DNA from: Defluviimonas salinarum
GTDB taxonomy: Bacteria > Pseudomonadota > Alphaproteobacteria > Rhodobacterales > Rhodobacteraceae
Assembly (NCBI RefSeq): GCF_026013545.1
Contig: NZ_JAPDOG010000003.1
Span: 124,001 to 188,000, forward strand
Length of the DNA: 64,000 nt
Direction of reading: 5' to 3'
Part shown: positions 25,102 through 34,679 of the stretch, piece by piece
Layout of the letters: every line of letters begins with the position of its first letter
Position numbering within the stretch: the first letter of the stretch is position 1
Notes under the pieces: model-generated
Seen by the model: only the letters and a program-made list of their open reading frames with translations
The model's database searches: none
Told to the model about the DNA's origin: nothing
Program-made: the position numbers and the translations under genes

Positions 25102-25752
25102 GTGTCGGGCTGGCGCGACCGGCTGTTCGGCATAGGGAGCGGCACGACCGAGCCACCCGGCGCCGAACGGCAATCGCTCCAAGCCGATGCGCGCTGGCGC
25201 CGGCTCCATGACAGGAACTGGACCTGCCCGGCTTGCGATCAGGTCCACAACGGCGTCTTCGACCTCGCCTATGCCCGCCCCGATCCTTACCAGGGGCCGG
25301 AAGATTACGAGCCGAACGGCGCGGTCCCCGACGCCCTCGCCGCCGGGCGGGATATCCTGACCGAGGACTTCTGCCTTCTCGGCCCCCACCGCATCCTGCG
25401 CTGCGTACTGCCGATTCCCATCATCGGCAGCGATACGCAGTTCGCCTTCGGTGTCTGGGGCACGATCAAGCCGGACCACTTCGACGAGGTCCTGGAGCAT
25501 TTCGACAGCGGGACGGCGGCAGACACCGGGCCTTACTTCAGCTGGCTCATGAACCAGTTGCCCGGCGCTTCCCGCGATCCCGCGCGCTGCACGATGACGA
25601 TGCAGAATGGCCGCCAGCGCCCGATGCTGGCGATCGACGACGAAAGCCACCCCTTCCACGCCGCCCAGCGGGACGGCATCACCTTCGACGCGCTGCTTGA
25701 CCTCTATGCCCGATATGGCCACGACATCCGGCCCTACCTGACCGATGCCTGA
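25102..25752 (+). CDS. DUF2199 protein
   Basis: A 216-residue soluble protein of the DUF2199 family. Residues about 40-46 contain WTCPACD, a possible zinc knuckle; further landmarks are DLAYARPDPY, LTEDFCLL and FGVWGTIKPDHFDEVLEHFD, all typical of the family. Its function is unknown. It starts with GTG one base after the purF stop and overlaps the next gene by eight bases, so purF, this gene and the DUF1284 gene are probably one transcript. The N-terminal 30 residues before the zinc knuckle are not conserved in character. Confidence 0.85.
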   Translation: MSGWRDRLFGIGSGTTEPPGAERQSLQADARWRRLHDRNWTCPACDQVHNGVFDLAYARPDPYQGPEDYEPNGAVPDALAAGRDILTEDFCLLGPHRILRCVLPIPIIGSDTQFAFGVWGTIKPDHFDEVLEHFDSGTAADTGPYFSWLMNQLPGASRDPARCTMTMQNGRQRPMLAIDDESHPFHAAQRDGITFDALLDLYARYGHDIRPYLTDA

Positions 25753-26167
25753 TCCGATCCGCTATCGCCCGCACCATTTCCTCTGCTCGCTCGGTTTCGA
25801 GGGCAAGGGCTACTCACCCGACTTCACCGCCAACATGACGGCGATCGTCATGGGCCGGCTTCGGGCCGAGAATGGCGACGCGACCGAGATCGAGGTCACG
25901 GGCGCCACCGACGATATCTGCGGCGCCTGCCCCAAGCGGCGTGGCCGGGCCTGTACCAACGAGCCGAAGATCAAGGTCCTCGACCGCGCCCATGCCGGCG
26001 CTCTGAAGCTTGAGCCGCGCGAGCGGCTGACCTGGGGCGAGGCCAAGGCACGGATCCTGGAGAACGTGCCGCCCGGCAGTCTCAGGACGCTGTGCCAGGG
26101 CTGCGAATGGGAACCCTACGGCATGTGCGAGGCCGCCCTGACACGGCTTCACCTGGCGACCCGATAA
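25745..26167 (+). CDS. DUF1284 protein, cysteine-rich
   Basis: A 140-residue protein with the DUF1284 signature YRPHHFLCSLGFEGKGYS at the N-terminus. It has seven Cys: CSL, CGACPKRRGRAC and CQGC...MC, an arrangement that could hold an iron-sulfur cluster or zinc. Families of this kind are annotated as possible metal-binding or iron-sulfur proteins without proven role. It overlaps the DUF2199 gene by eight bases in another frame, suggesting translational coupling. The next gene is convergent after 99 bases with no clear terminator. Confidence 0.85.
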   Translation: MPDPIRYRPHHFLCSLGFEGKGYSPDFTANMTAIVMGRLRAENGDATEIEVTGATDDICGACPKRRGRACTNEPKIKVLDRAHAGALKLEPRERLTWGEAKARILENVPPGSLRTLCQGCEWEPYGMCEAALTRLHLATR

Positions 26168-26266
26168 GCGGCCCCGAGGGGACCTGATGCCGCGGCCGAT
26201 GCCAGCGCGTCACCCGCCGCAAGAGGCGTCGTTCGCGTCGGCGCAACCCGATGCGACGCGAGTCGA

Positions 26267-26953
26267 TCACCCTGCCAGCGAAACCAGCAGGTCGGCCAGT
26301 TCCCGCGGCTTAAACGTGAAAGCCGCGTGGACGGACGCGATCTCGACGGGACGGACACCCAACCTGGCCGCGAAGGCCCGCTGCATGTCCGGGGGAATGA
26401 TCTGATCCTCGGTGCACAGGATGTAGTTGCGCGGGACAGCCGGGATCGCTCCACCGGGCCAGGGCTGGTTGATCGCCAGCCAGCCCTGGCGCCGCTGCGT
26501 GTTGGACAGGAATTCCAGATACGCGGCCCGCTCCTCCGGCGGCACCAGAGAGGCGAGCAGGTCCAAGTTGAACGACCGGGTTCCGTCGCCGTTGTCGATG
26601 GTGACCGCAAGGATCGTTGCCGCGACGTCCGGCCCCAGGGCCTCGGAAATCGACTGCCCCGGTTCCGGCACGATGGCCGCGACGAAGATCAGCTGGTCGA
26701 CCGGCAGCAGGGACGCGGCAAGGGGGGTGGTCGCACCGCCCGCGGAATGGGCGACAAGGACACGAGGAAGGCCAGTTCCCTCCATCGCGCGCGCGACCGT
26801 GGCGGCATAATCCTCCAGCGTCGCTTCGGCGCGTTCGCACGGCAGATCGACGTTGACCACCCGGTGCCCGCGGGCCTCGAGATAGGGCACGACCGGAGCC
26901 AGTTCCGCTGGAGATCCAAAGCCACCATGAACAAGCACGAACGACGTTGGCAT
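26267..26953 (-). CDS. Alpha/beta hydrolase
   Basis: A 228-residue esterase-like protein. The opening FVLVHGGFG is the oxyanion-hole strand, VLVAHSAGGATT holds the nucleophilic Ser, an acid is likely in CTEDQIIPPD and the catalytic His in IASVHAAF. This matches the salicylate esterase/hydroxynitrile lyase-like branch of alpha/beta hydrolases. Substrate unknown. ATG 26953 gives the natural start of the first strand; the frame is open to 27109, giving a 52-residue longer form with no domain signal. It is flanked by ordinary genes and by 166 bases before bioY that hold nothing else recognisable. Confidence 0.85.
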   Translation of the reverse strand: MPTSFVLVHGGFGSPAELAPVVPYLEARGHRVVNVDLPCERAEATLEDYAATVARAMEGTGLPRVLVAHSAGGATTPLAASLLPVDQLIFVAAIVPEPGQSISEALGPDVAATILAVTIDNGDGTRSFNLDLLASLVPPEERAAYLEFLSNTQRRQGWLAINQPWPGGAIPAVPRNYILCTEDQIIPPDMQRAFAARLGVRPVEIASVHAAFTFKPRELADLLVSLAG

Positions 26954-27119
26954 GATCGCAACTCCAGGGGTGGATGCCGTCTTCGGCCGAATGAAAGCGC
27001 GCTTCGAACCGGCGCGAAGCCTCGGCGAAACGGGAACGCCCCGACTGGCTGAAAGGTAGCAAGGCTGCGGATTCCCCAATAGAGAAAACGCCGCCCGGCC
27101 ACCGAACAAGGCCGGAACG

Positions 27120-27707
27120 TCAGGCCTTGCGGTTCTTCACCGCGGCCCAGCCGCCAGAGACGACGAGCGCCGCGATCACCGCCTTGACCGCGTCGCCGAT
27201 CAGGAAGGGCGCCACGAAGCCCGCCCAGATCTTGTCAGCCGGCAGGCCGACCCAGCCGGCCTCGATCCCCAAGGTGCCGGCAAGACCCATCGGCCAGGCC
27301 ACGCCCGGCAGGTAGAGGAGCGCCGAGGCGGCGATGCCCGCGAGCGACAGGCCGAAGATGCCCCGCACGCCCCGGTCGGCGGCGAAGCCCGCGAGCCAGG
27401 CGAGCCCGACGAAGCCCACGAGGAACCCCGCCGTGGGCCCGGCGAAGGCCACGAAGTTGAGGCCGTTCGCGAAGACCGGCAGCCCCGTCGCACCCTCGGC
27501 AAGATAGGTCAGCAGTGTCAGCGCGCCCATCCGCGCGCCATAGGTGAAGCCAACGATCAGGATCGCCAGCGTCTGCAACGTCATCGGCGTCGGCACCATC
27601 GGCACCGAGACCTGCGCCGCCAGCGCGATGAAGAGCGAACCTCCGAGCACCATGAGCGAGCGAGAGAGCCATGAGCGGGTCGGGAAGACAGCGTCTGAAA
27701 GTGTCAT
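27120..27707 (-). CDS. bioY: Biotin transporter BioY
   Basis: Substrate-binding (S) component of biotin ECF transport, 195 residues with six hydrophobic segments. The family core is present: QVSVPMVPTPMTLQTLAILIVG, YGARMGALTLLTYLAEGATGLPVF and FLVGFVGLAWLAGFA. No bioM/bioN genes are nearby; a solitary BioY can bring in biotin with shared ECF units or alone. The biotin ligase gene birA is elsewhere in the window (49036). No BioR-type palindrome (TTATnnATAA) was seen upstream, so biotin regulation is not evident here. Confidence 0.92.
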   Translation of the reverse strand: MTLSDAVFPTRSWLSRSLMVLGGSLFIALAAQVSVPMVPTPMTLQTLAILIVGFTYGARMGALTLLTYLAEGATGLPVFANGLNFVAFAGPTAGFLVGFVGLAWLAGFAADRGVRGIFGLSLAGIAASALLYLPGVAWPMGLAGTLGIEAGWVGLPADKIWAGFVAPFLIGDAVKAVIAALVVSGGWAAVKNRKA

Positions 27708-27739
27708 GATCGGACCTTTCCCCGGTTCTGTTCGCCCGG

Positions 27740-27768
27740 AATCTCGACCCTACCCGGCCATGAGTCAA
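27740..27768 (-). promoter_or_regulatory. Possible promoter of bioY
   Basis: On the minus strand TTGACT (27768-27763) and GAGATT (27745-27740) are 17 bases apart and lie about 35 bases before the bioY start. The -10 is poor. Confidence 0.3.
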
Positions 27769-27812
27769 CAATATCCGTTGCAAGCCCCCGCGCGGGGTGC
27801 GAAACGGGCGCC

Positions 27813-28478
27813 ATGACCGTAGCCTCCGATCCCACCACCAAACCGCTCGCCCTCGTCACTGGCGCCTCGCGCGGGCTCGGCTTCGCGCTTGCCGCCGCGC
27901 TGGCGGAAGCCGGCTGGCATGTCCTCGCCGTCGCCCGCACCTCGGGCGGGCTCGAAGAACTCGACGACCGTATCCAGACGGCCGGCGGCAGCGCCACGCT
28001 CGCGCCGATGGATGTGACCGACGACAAGGCGATGGCGCATCTCGCCGCCTCGATCGCGCATCGCTGGGGCAAGCTCGGCCTCTGGGTCCATGCCGCGATC
28101 CATGCCGCGCCGCTGAGCCCGGCCGGCCATATCGCCGCCAAGGACATGGACAAGTCAATCGCCTGCAATCTACGCGCCACCGCGACGCTGACCCCGCTCC
28201 TCGAACCACTGCTTCGCGCCGCCGAGGGCACCGCGCTCTTCCTCGATGATCCGCGCGGCGGCGAGAAGTTTTTCGGCGCCTACGGCGCCACCAAGGCGGC
28301 GCAGATCGCGCTCGCCCGAAGCTGGCAGGCCGAGACCGCCAAGATCGGCCCGCGCGTCGTGATCGAGACACCGCGCCCGATGGCCACCGCGACCCGCGCC
28401 CGCTTCTTCCCGGGCGAGGACCGCGCGAGCCTCGCCGATATCCACGAGGAAGCCGCGCGGCTGCTCGCCGCCCTCTGA
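27813..28478 (+). CDS. Short-chain dehydrogenase/reductase
   Basis: A 221-residue NAD(P)-dependent SDR. Cofactor motif TGASRGLGFALA (about 16-27), with R in AVARTS after the second strand suggesting NADPH; the catalytic pair is YGATK near residue 157 and the segment LFLDDPRGGEKFF lies where the catalytic Ser is usually found, but no obvious Ser precedes the Tyr. Typical SDR length. The substrate cannot be told. It is divergent from bioY over 105 bases. Its stop is followed ten bases later by an ATCTTGCC repeat. Confidence 0.83.
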   Translation: MTVASDPTTKPLALVTGASRGLGFALAAALAEAGWHVLAVARTSGGLEELDDRIQTAGGSATLAPMDVTDDKAMAHLAASIAHRWGKLGLWVHAAIHAAPLSPAGHIAAKDMDKSIACNLRATATLTPLLEPLLRAAEGTALFLDDPRGGEKFFGAYGATKAAQIALARSWQAETAKIGPRVVIETPRPMATATRARFFPGEDRASLADIHEEAARLLAAL

Positions 28479-28487
28479 GCGGCTATC

Positions 28488-28507
28488 ATCTTGCCCCAAG
28501 TATTCCC
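28488..28507 (+). repeat. ATCTTGCC repeat, copy C
   Basis: ATCTTGCCCCAAGTATTCCC lies ten bases after the SDR stop, in the same orientation as the gene. No full inverted partner follows, but a GC-rich stretch CGGGCCTGCCCGGGCGCGC comes next and can fold. Confidence 0.7.
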
Positions 28508-28604
28508 GCGCCGATCGACTCGGGCCTGCCCGGGCGCGCGGCCATCGCCGCTTTACGCCCCGCCGCCGGTCGTCTAATCAGGGGCAAAGCAGCACGGGGC
28601 GGGC

Positions 28605-29390
28605 ATGCGCATCCTCATCACCAATGACGACGGCATCAACGCGCCGGGGCTCGATATCCTGACCGCGATTGCCGAGGAGATCGCCGGGCCGGACGGAGAG
28701 GTCTGGACCGTCGCCCCCGCCTTCGAGCAGTCAGGCGTCGGCCACTGCATCTCCTACACCCATCCGATGATGATCCTGAAGCTTGGTCCCCGCCGCTACG
28801 CGGCCGAGGGCAGCCCGGCCGACTGCGTACTCGCCGGGCTCTACGATGTCCTTCAGGGCGGTCGGCCCGACCTCGTCCTCTCCGGCGTCAACCGCGGCAA
28901 TAACGCGGCCGAGAACGTGCTCTATTCCGGCACGGTCGGCGGCGCGATGGAGGCCGCGCTCCAGGGCCTTCCGGCGATCGCGCTCTCGCAGTTCATGGGG
29001 CCGAGGACCGAAGATCTCGAAACCCCGTTCGAAGCCGCCCGCGACCATGGCATCAGGGTGGTGCGCGCGCTTCTCGACAAGGGGATCTGGGACAAGGGCG
29101 ACTACCGGCTCTTCTACAACGTCAACTTCCCGCCCGTGGCCGGCAGGGACGTGAAGGGCATCAAGGTCACCGCCCAGGGCTACCGCACCGACACCTTCTT
29201 CGGGGTCGAGCCGCATGTCTCGCCCTCCGGGCGCAAGTTCCTCTGGATCACCGGCGGGCCGCAGCACCTGCCGACCGCGCCCGGCACCGATGTCGCGGCC
29301 AATCTCGACGGCTGGATCTCGGTCACGCCGATGCGCGCTGACCTCACGGCGCATGACACGCTCGCCGAGCTCGAGGCGCGGCTCGCATGA
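28605..29390 (+). CDS. surE: 5'/3'-nucleotidase SurE
   Basis: Metal-dependent phosphatase acting on nucleoside monophosphates, 261 residues. The metal ligands are in [11 protein letters not shown] (Asp 8, Asp 9), and [20 protein letters not shown] is the second metal/substrate signature. It begins the conserved stationary-phase cluster surE-pcm-nlpD; its stop overlaps the pcm start by four bases (ATGA at 29387). The gene is 16 bases downstream of AGCAGCACGGGGCGGGC, which offers only a weak Shine-Dalgarno. Confidence 0.95.
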   Translation: MRILITNDDGINAPGLDILTAIAEEIAGPDGEVWTVAPAFEQSGVGHCISYTHPMMILKLGPRRYAAEGSPADCVLAGLYDVLQGGRPDLVLSGVNRGNNAAENVLYSGTVGGAMEAALQGLPAIALSQFMGPRTEDLETPFEAARDHGIRVVRALLDKGIWDKGDYRLFYNVNFPPVAGRDVKGIKVTAQGYRTDTFFGVEPHVSPSGRKFLWITGGPQHLPTAPGTDVAANLDGWISVTPMRADLTAHDTLAELEARLA

Positions 29391-30028
29391 CGGAACCGGC
29401 CGAGCGGAAGATGCGCTTTCTCTACGGGCTCCGCTCGAAGGGCGTGACGGACGCGCGCGTGCTGACCGCGATGGAGCGGATCGACCGCGGCGCTTTCGTC
29501 CGCGGCATCTTTGCCGAGCGCGCCTATGAGGACATGCCGCTGCCCATCGCCTGCGGCCAGACCATCAGCCAGCCCTCGGTTGTCGGGCTGATGACCCAGG
29601 CGCTGGCCGTGAGCCCGCGCGACAAGGTGCTCGAGGTCGGCACCGGCTCGGGCTACCAGGCCGCGATCCTCAGCCAGCTCGCGCGGCGGGTCTACACCGT
29701 CGACCGCCACCGCCGCCTCGTGCGCGAGGCCGAGGCGGTGTTCCAGAGCCTCGGCCTCACCAACATCACCGCGATCGCCGCCGACGGCAGCCACGGCCTG
29801 CCGGACCAGGCGCCGTTCGACCGGATTCTGGTCACGGCCGCCCCCGAGGATCCCCCCGGGCCGCTCTTGGCTCAGCTCAGGATCGGCGGTATCATGGTGG
29901 TGCCGGTGGGGCAGTCGGATACGGTGCAGAGCCTGATCAAGGTGACGCGGCAGCCTCACGGATACGATTACGATGAACTTCGCCCGGTGCGCTTCGTGCC
30001 GCTGGTCGAGGGGCTGGCGCAGGATTGA
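29387..30028 (+). CDS. pcm: Protein-L-isoaspartate O-methyltransferase
   Basis: Repairs damaged aspartate in proteins by methylating isoaspartyl residues with SAM. The 213-residue protein has the family opening [34 protein letters not shown], the SAM loop [15 protein letters not shown] and [10 protein letters not shown]. It is coupled to surE by a four-base overlap and followed after 59 bases by the NlpD-like gene, preserving the surE-pcm-nlpD order seen in enterobacteria without rpoS. Confidence 0.95.
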   Translation: MTEPAERKMRFLYGLRSKGVTDARVLTAMERIDRGAFVRGIFAERAYEDMPLPIACGQTISQPSVVGLMTQALAVSPRDKVLEVGTGSGYQAAILSQLARRVYTVDRHRRLVREAEAVFQSLGLTNITAIAADGSHGLPDQAPFDRILVTAAPEDPPGPLLAQLRIGGIMVVPVGQSDTVQSLIKVTRQPHGYDYDELRPVRFVPLVEGLAQD

Positions 30029-30087
30029 GGCGCCGCCCGAACCCACCGAGGCCCGGCCAACAGGGCCAGCGAACTGAGGATGCGAGC

Positions 30088-31311
30088 ATGACCACCTCCC
30101 GCCCGATCTCGATGATCCGCGTGGCCCTTCTGGGAACCAGCCTCGTCGCGCTGGCCGCCTGCGAGCCGGGCGGCGGCTTCGATCCGGATCTGCGAAACTA
30201 CAGCCAGATCGGCCTCGACACCTCCGCCGCCGCGATGCAGGCGAGCGCGGCGCGACCGACCCCGGACGCGCGCGGCATAATCTCTTACCCGAACTACCAG
30301 GTCGCAGTGGCGCGCCGCGGCGACACCGTCGACAGCGTCGCCGCCCGCGTCGGCCTGCCCGCGGCCGAGCTCGCGAGCTACAACGCGCTCCAGCCCGGCA
30401 TGCCGCTCCGCGAAGGTGAGATCGTCGCGCTGCCGCGCCGGGTCGCGGGCGCGGCGCCCGCGGTCGCCGCGCCGGTGTATGGCGCACCGGCAACCGGTGC
30501 TCCGGCGACCGCCTCCGGCGGCCGCATCGACGTGACCACGATTGCCTCCGGCGCGCTCGACCGCGCGTCGGCCACATCGGCGCCCCAGCCCGCCGCTGCC
30601 GCTCCGGCACCGGCGGCAGCCCCTGTGACTGCCACCGAACCGGTTCGCCACCGTGTCCAGCGTGGTGAGACCGCCTATTCCGTGGCCCGGCTTTACAACG
30701 TCGACGTCAAGGCGCTTGCCGACTGGAACGGGCTCGGTCCCGATCTCGGTCTCCGCGAGGGCCAGACCCTGCTGATCCCGGTCGCGAACGCCACCCGCCC
30801 CGCGCCGGTCGCGGTGACCGCGCCCGGACAGGGCTCGCCGACGCCGACGCCTCCGTCGGCCGCCAAGCCGCTGCCGGCGGAGAAGACCACGCCGACCGCC
30901 GCGCCGGTCAAGACCCCGCCCCCGGCGGATCTCGGGGCAGAGAAGACCGCGGCCTCCTCGGGCTCGAAGCTGGCCATGCCGGTCCAGGGAAAGATCATCC
31001 GCGGCTACCAGAAGAAGAAGAACGAAGGCATCGACATTTCGGCGAGCGCCGGCTCCTCGGTCACCGCCGCGGGCGATGGCACCGTCGCCGCGATCACCAA
31101 GGACACCGAGCAGGTGCCGATCCTGGTGATCCGCCACGAGGGCAACCTGCTCACCGTCTACGCCAATATTGACGGGATCGCGGTCGCCAAGGGCGCCAAG
31201 GTCTCGCGCGGCCAGACGATCGCAAAGGTCCGCTCCTCCGACCCGGCCTTCCTGCATTTCGAGGTACGCCAAGGCTTCGACAGCGTCGATCCGATGCCCT
31301 ACCTGCAGTAA
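30088..31311 (+). CDS. NlpD-like lipoprotein: two LysM domains and degenerate M23 domain
   Basis: A 407-residue lipoprotein (Cys 25 in LAAC). Two LysM peptidoglycan-binding domains follow: around ARRGDTVDSVAARVGL (about 70-115) and VQRGETAYSVARLYNV (about 190-235), joined by Ala/Pro-rich linkers. A C-terminal LytM/M23 domain (about 295-405) begins MPVQGKIIRGYQ. The metal ligands are not conserved: the usual H-x3-D region reads NEGIDI, and the H-x-H reads LHFEV with the first His replaced. This is the pattern of NlpD/EnvC, which activate cell-wall amidases rather than cut peptidoglycan themselves. Position after surE-pcm supports the assignment. Confidence 0.9.
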   Translation: MTTSRPISMIRVALLGTSLVALAACEPGGGFDPDLRNYSQIGLDTSAAAMQASAARPTPDARGIISYPNYQVAVARRGDTVDSVAARVGLPAAELASYNALQPGMPLREGEIVALPRRVAGAAPAVAAPVYGAPATGAPATASGGRIDVTTIASGALDRASATSAPQPAAAAPAPAAAPVTATEPVRHRVQRGETAYSVARLYNVDVKALADWNGLGPDLGLREGQTLLIPVANATRPAPVAVTAPGQGSPTPTPPSAAKPLPAEKTTPTAAPVKTPPPADLGAEKTAASSGSKLAMPVQGKIIRGYQKKKNEGIDISASAGSSVTAAGDGTVAAITKDTEQVPILVIRHEGNLLTVYANIDGIAVAKGAKVSRGQTIAKVRSSDPAFLHFEVRQGFDSVDPMPYLQ

Positions 31312-31393
31312 CGGACTTGGCGGCCGGACCGGAACCCCGGAGCCCGGCCCGCCATTATCGCCAGGTCCCGCGCCAACCTCGTCTGGAGAACGG

Positions 31394-31963
31394 ATGCCGA
31401 AGTTTTTTGCATCTCTGCTGGTTGCGGCAGCGGTCCTGCTGATCGGCGGCTGCGCGGCAAAACCAACCGTGACCCAAGGCGATATCGACGCTCTTACGCG
31501 CGAGATAAAAAGGCTTGGACCTGACGTCGCGCCCGAGGAAGCCGAACGCGCCGCCAGCATCGCCTACCTTTACTCGCTGCAACTCGCGCGAGAGTACGAG
31601 ATCACGGATCCACCAATCATTCACAATGACAAGGTCCTCCACGGCCTTCGCGAGCGCGGGCTCTGCAATGACTGGACTGAGGATCTTCTCAAGCGCCTGA
31701 ACCAGGAGAACTTCCGCACCCTGTCGCTGCACTGGGCCACCTCGCCCCCGGCCACGTTCCGGATCATCCACCACACGGCCGTCATCAGCCGGCGGGGGGA
31801 TACCTTGTACGACGGGATCATCCTCGACCCCTGGCGCTACGGCGGCACACTCTACTGGTCACGCCCGCAGGCTGACAGGCGCTACGACTGGCGGCCGCGG
31901 CTGGAGGTCCGAGAAAACCAGATCAGGATACAGGAGGCTGAGGCTGCCGCGGCGGTGGGCTGA
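31394..31963 (+). CDS. Predicted lipoprotein
   Basis: A 189-residue protein with a lipoprotein signal (MPKFFASLLVAAAVLLIGGC, Cys 20). The mature part has an N-terminal helical region (IDALTREIKRLGPDVAPEEAERAASIAYLYS), a single further Cys in RERGLCNDWTEDLLKRL, and a C-terminal beta portion with HHTAVISRRGDTLYDGIILDPWRYGG. The histidine-rich HHTAV and LDPWR motifs resemble an NlpC/P60-like or transglutaminase-like ending (Cys, His, Asp in order), which makes a papain-fold enzyme conceivable. This is by eye and uncertain. Downstream gene is convergent after 42 bases. Confidence 0.65.
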   Translation: MPKFFASLLVAAAVLLIGGCAAKPTVTQGDIDALTREIKRLGPDVAPEEAERAASIAYLYSLQLAREYEITDPPIIHNDKVLHGLRERGLCNDWTEDLLKRLNQENFRTLSLHWATSPPATFRIIHHTAVISRRGDTLYDGIILDPWRYGGTLYWSRPQADRRYDWRPRLEVRENQIRIQEAEAAAAVG

Positions 31964-32005
31964 TATCAGCACCGGGTCCGAAATTCCTGCGGGGGCAAGG
32001 GCTTG

Positions 32006-32848
32006 TCAGAGCGTAACGCCCCGCCGCCCGGCAAGATCGGTGAAGTACTGCCAGGCCACGCGGCCCGAGCGCGCCCCCCGCGTCGCCTGCCATTCGATGG
32101 CCTCGGCGCGCAAGCTGGCATCGTCGATCGCCACGCCGTAAGCGTCGCAATAGCCGCGGATCATCGCCAGGTATTCGTCCTGATTGCAGGGATGGAAGCC
32201 GAGCCAGAGCCCGAACCGGTCGGAGAGCGAAACCTTTTCTTCCACCGCCTCCGAAGGATTGATCGCGCTCGACCGCTCGTTCTCGATCATGTCGCGCGGC
32301 ATCAGGTGGCGGCGGTTCGAGGTGGCGTAGAACACCACGTTCGCGGGCCGCCCCTCGATCCCGCCATCGAGCACCGCCTTGAGGCTCTTGTAGTGCTGGT
32401 CGTCATGGCTGAACGACAGGTCGTCGCAGAAAAGCACGAAACGATGGCCGCTCGCGGCGCGCAGATGGGTCAGGAGACGGCCGACCGTGGGCAGGTCCTC
32501 GCGGCTCAGCTCGACGATCTTGAGCGGCAGACCCTGACGCAGTACCTCGGCGTGGACCGCCTTCACGAGCGAGGACTTCCCCATCCCGCGCGCGCCCCAG
32601 AGCAGCGCGTTGTTCGCGGGCAGGCCGCGCGCGAACTGGAGCGTATTGGCCAGAAGCGTGTCGCGCGACCGGTCGATGCCGACGAGTAGCGGCAGGTCGA
32701 CGCGGTTCACCTCCGCCACCGGCTCCATCCGGTCGGGGTTCACATGCCAGGCGAAAGCGTCCGCAGCGGCGAAGTCCGGTGCCTGAAGCGGTGCCGGAGC
32801 GATCCGCTCCAGCGCCTCGGCGATCCGGGCCAGCAGCGCCGCGCTCAT
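32006..32848 (-). CDS. DUF815 AAA+ ATPase
   Basis: A 280-residue ATPase of the DUF815 family: Walker [10 protein letters not shown] (85-93), Walker [11 protein letters not shown] (about 130-139), and an arginine-rich sensor region [13 protein letters not shown]. An N-terminal helical segment and [13 protein letters not shown] precede it. DUF815 ATPases are of unknown function. It overlaps the tatC stop by four bases, so it is the last gene of the tat operon. A role in handling Tat substrates or their cofactors would fit position but is unsupported otherwise. It converges on the lipoprotein gene. Confidence 0.88.
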   Translation of the reverse strand: MSAALLARIAEALERIAPAPLQAPDFAAADAFAWHVNPDRMEPVAEVNRVDLPLLVGIDRSRDTLLANTLQFARGLPANNALLWGARGMGKSSLVKAVHAEVLRQGLPLKIVELSREDLPTVGRLLTHLRAASGHRFVLFCDDLSFSHDDQHYKSLKAVLDGGIEGRPANVVFYATSNRRHLMPRDMIENERSSAINPSEAVEEKVSLSDRFGLWLGFHPCNQDEYLAMIRGYCDAYGVAIDDASLRAEAIEWQATRGARSGRVAWQYFTDLAGRRGVTL

Positions 32849-33726
32849 TGCTTGGCCGCGCCTTCGCCCGGCGCCTCCTCCGCGTCCTCTTCCTCGTCGT
32901 CAAACCAGAGGCCCTCGGCCCTGAGCTGCGCCTCGCGCTTCTTCTCGACCCGCGCGACGAGGAAGATTGACACCTCGTAGAGCCCGTAGACCACAACGAA
33001 GAGGATCACCTGGCTCACGACGTCGGGCGGCGTTGCGATCGCGGCGAGGCAGAGGATGCCGACGACGGCATATTTCCGCACCGCACCCAGCCCCGCGCTC
33101 GACACCAGCCCCGCCTTTCCCATCAGCGTCAGGAGCACCGGGAGCTGGAAGCAGAGCCCGAAGGCGAGAATGAACTTGATGGTGAGCGCGAGATATTCCT
33201 CGATCGAGCCGAAGAAGGCGATACCCGCGGCCGTGCTCGCCGCCGGATCGAGCGCGCCTTCAGCCGGGACCGGGCCGGATTTCTGGAAGCCGAGGAAGAA
33301 CGAGAAGGCCAAGGGCAGGATCGCATAGTAGGCGAAGGCCGCGCCGGCAAGGAACATACCCGGCGAGGCGACGAGGAACGGCAGGAACGCGTTCTTCTCC
33401 GACTTGTAGAGACCGGGCGCGACGAAGCGCCAAAGCTGGTAGCCAATGAACGGGAACGAGAGCGCGAAGCCTCCCAGGAACGAGATCCGGATCGCGACAA
33501 AGAAGCCCTCCTGCAGCTTGATCATCGCTAGCGAGCAGTCCTGCCCGCGGTCGGCGAGTGCCGCACAGATCGGCTTGGTCAGGAAGGTGAAGATCGGGTC
33601 GGCCACCGAGAAACAGGCGACCATCGCCACGATGAAGGCCAGCACCGACCAGATCAGGCGCGACCGGAGCTCCGTCAGATGTTCGATCAGCGGCGCCGTC
33701 GAGTCGTCGATCTCGTCCTTCATCAT
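32845..33726 (-). CDS. tatC: Sec-independent translocase TatC
   Basis: Core receptor of the twin-arginine export system, 293 residues with six membrane helices. N-terminal [17 protein letters not shown] is the family signature, including the Glu of the signal-peptide binding site, and [16 protein letters not shown] and [12 protein letters not shown] are also conserved. The loop between helices 3 and 4 is long and acidic ([15 protein letters not shown]). The C-terminus is extended, acidic and charged ([17 protein letters not shown]). Start 33726 overlaps the tatB stop (ATGA). Confidence 0.95.
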   Translation of the reverse strand: MMKDEIDDSTAPLIEHLTELRSRLIWSVLAFIVAMVACFSVADPIFTFLTKPICAALADRGQDCSLAMIKLQEGFFVAIRISFLGGFALSFPFIGYQLWRFVAPGLYKSEKNAFLPFLVASPGMFLAGAAFAYYAILPLAFSFFLGFQKSGPVPAEGALDPAASTAAGIAFFGSIEEYLALTIKFILAFGLCFQLPVLLTLMGKAGLVSSAGLGAVRKYAVVGILCLAAIATPPDVVSQVILFVVVYGLYEVSIFLVARVEKKREAQLRAEGLWFDDEEEDAEEAPGEGAAKQ

Positions 33727-34289
33727 GCCTCGCCCTTCTTGGTTGCGGGCTTGGCCTTGGCCGCCGCCGTCTTCGGCTTCGGCTTGGCGGCCGGTTTCGC
33801 CTCCGTCTTGGGCTTCGGCTTTGCCGGAACCTTCGTCGCGGTCGTGGCCGCCGGCTTCGGCGCGGCCGGCTTGGTCTCGGCGAGCTTCGTTTCGGCGGGC
33901 TTCTCCGCGGCCGGCTGCGAGGCGGACTTGGCCTCGGTGCGTACCGCGGCATCCGCCGCCTTCTTGTCGGCCAGAGCCTGCGTCGCCGGTCCCTTCGACG
34001 CCGCCGGTTTGGTCGGCTGCCACTTCTCGAACTTCGAGGCCGCCTGTTCGAGCGCGTCGAGTCCGAGGCTCTTCTTCGTCGTCATCGCCTTCAGCTCGTC
34101 GGCGGTTTCCTTGACGCCGGTCTCGCGCGCCGCGTCGTCCATTGCGCGTTGGAACTCGCGTCCCATTGCTCGCGCCTTCGCGGTGAAGCGCCCGAGCGTG
34201 CGGAACATCGCGGGCAGGTCTTTCGGACCCACCACGATCAGCGCCACGATGCCGATGAGCAGAAGCTCACTCCAGCCGATATCCAACAT
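33723..34289 (-). CDS. tatB: Twin-arginine translocase subunit TatB
   Basis: A 188-residue TatB: one N-terminal membrane helix ([16 protein letters not shown], after MLDIGW), then an amphipathic helix ([31 protein letters not shown]) and a very long Lys/Ala/Pro tail (from about residue 100) with repeated PAxKP units. The tail is low-complexity and is typical of alphaproteobacteria. TatB couples substrate binding at TatC to assembly of TatA. It lies between tatA (33 bases upstream) and tatC. Confidence 0.94.
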   Translation of the reverse strand: MLDIGWSELLLIGIVALIVVGPKDLPAMFRTLGRFTAKARAMGREFQRAMDDAARETGVKETADELKAMTTKKSLGLDALEQAASKFEKWQPTKPAASKGPATQALADKKAADAAVRTEAKSASQPAAEKPAETKLAETKPAAPKPAATTATKVPAKPKPKTEAKPAAKPKPKTAAAKAKPATKKGEA

Positions 34290-34322
34290 GTCCGCGCCGC
34301 CCCTTCAGGCGAAGGCCAAGGC

Positions 34323-34538
34323 TCAGGCCTTGTCCTTCTTCGGTTTCGGCGTCACGTCACGGGCCGCCTCGGCGGTGTCGTTCTCGATCTCCTCGGTGCC
34401 GTCCTTCACGCCCTTCTTGAAGGCGGTGATGCCCTTGCCGACCTCGCCCATGAGCGAGGAGACCTTGCCGCGACCGAAAAGCACCAGAACCACGACGGCG
34501 ATCAGAAGAAGGCCAGGAATGCCGATGTTGTTGAGCAT
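34323..34538 (-). CDS. tatA: Twin-arginine translocase subunit TatA
   Basis: A 71-residue pore-forming subunit: membrane helix [20 protein letters not shown], then the amphipathic helix [21 protein letters not shown] and a short charged tail ([21 protein letters not shown]). The FGRGK turn after the helix is the TatA hallmark. It is first in the tatA-tatB-tatC-DUF815 operon. Promoter should lie in the 171 bases before it, which also hold the WYL-regulator operator on the other side. Confidence 0.95.
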   Translation of the reverse strand: MLNNIGIPGLLLIAVVVLVLFGRGKVSSLMGEVGKGITAFKKGVKDGTEEIENDTAEAARDVTPKPKKDKA

Positions 34539-34649
34539 GTTCGTCTCCCTCGGGCACCTCCGCAGCGCCCGTTCTGCTACCCGTCCGATGTAGTCCGTCC
34601 GGGGTCCCAGTCAAAGCCCCTTCCGCACGCCGGACGGCCGGTTCAGGCC

Positions 34650-34679
34650 TTGAACCTGCGGTGCAACTGACAGTATTTT
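34650..34679 (+). promoter_or_regulatory. Possible promoter overlapping the operator
   Basis: TTGAAC (34650-34655) and TATTTT (34674-34679) with an 18-base spacer. The -10 lies in the middle of the palindrome at 34661-34690, an arrangement expected for autorepression. Confidence 0.45.
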
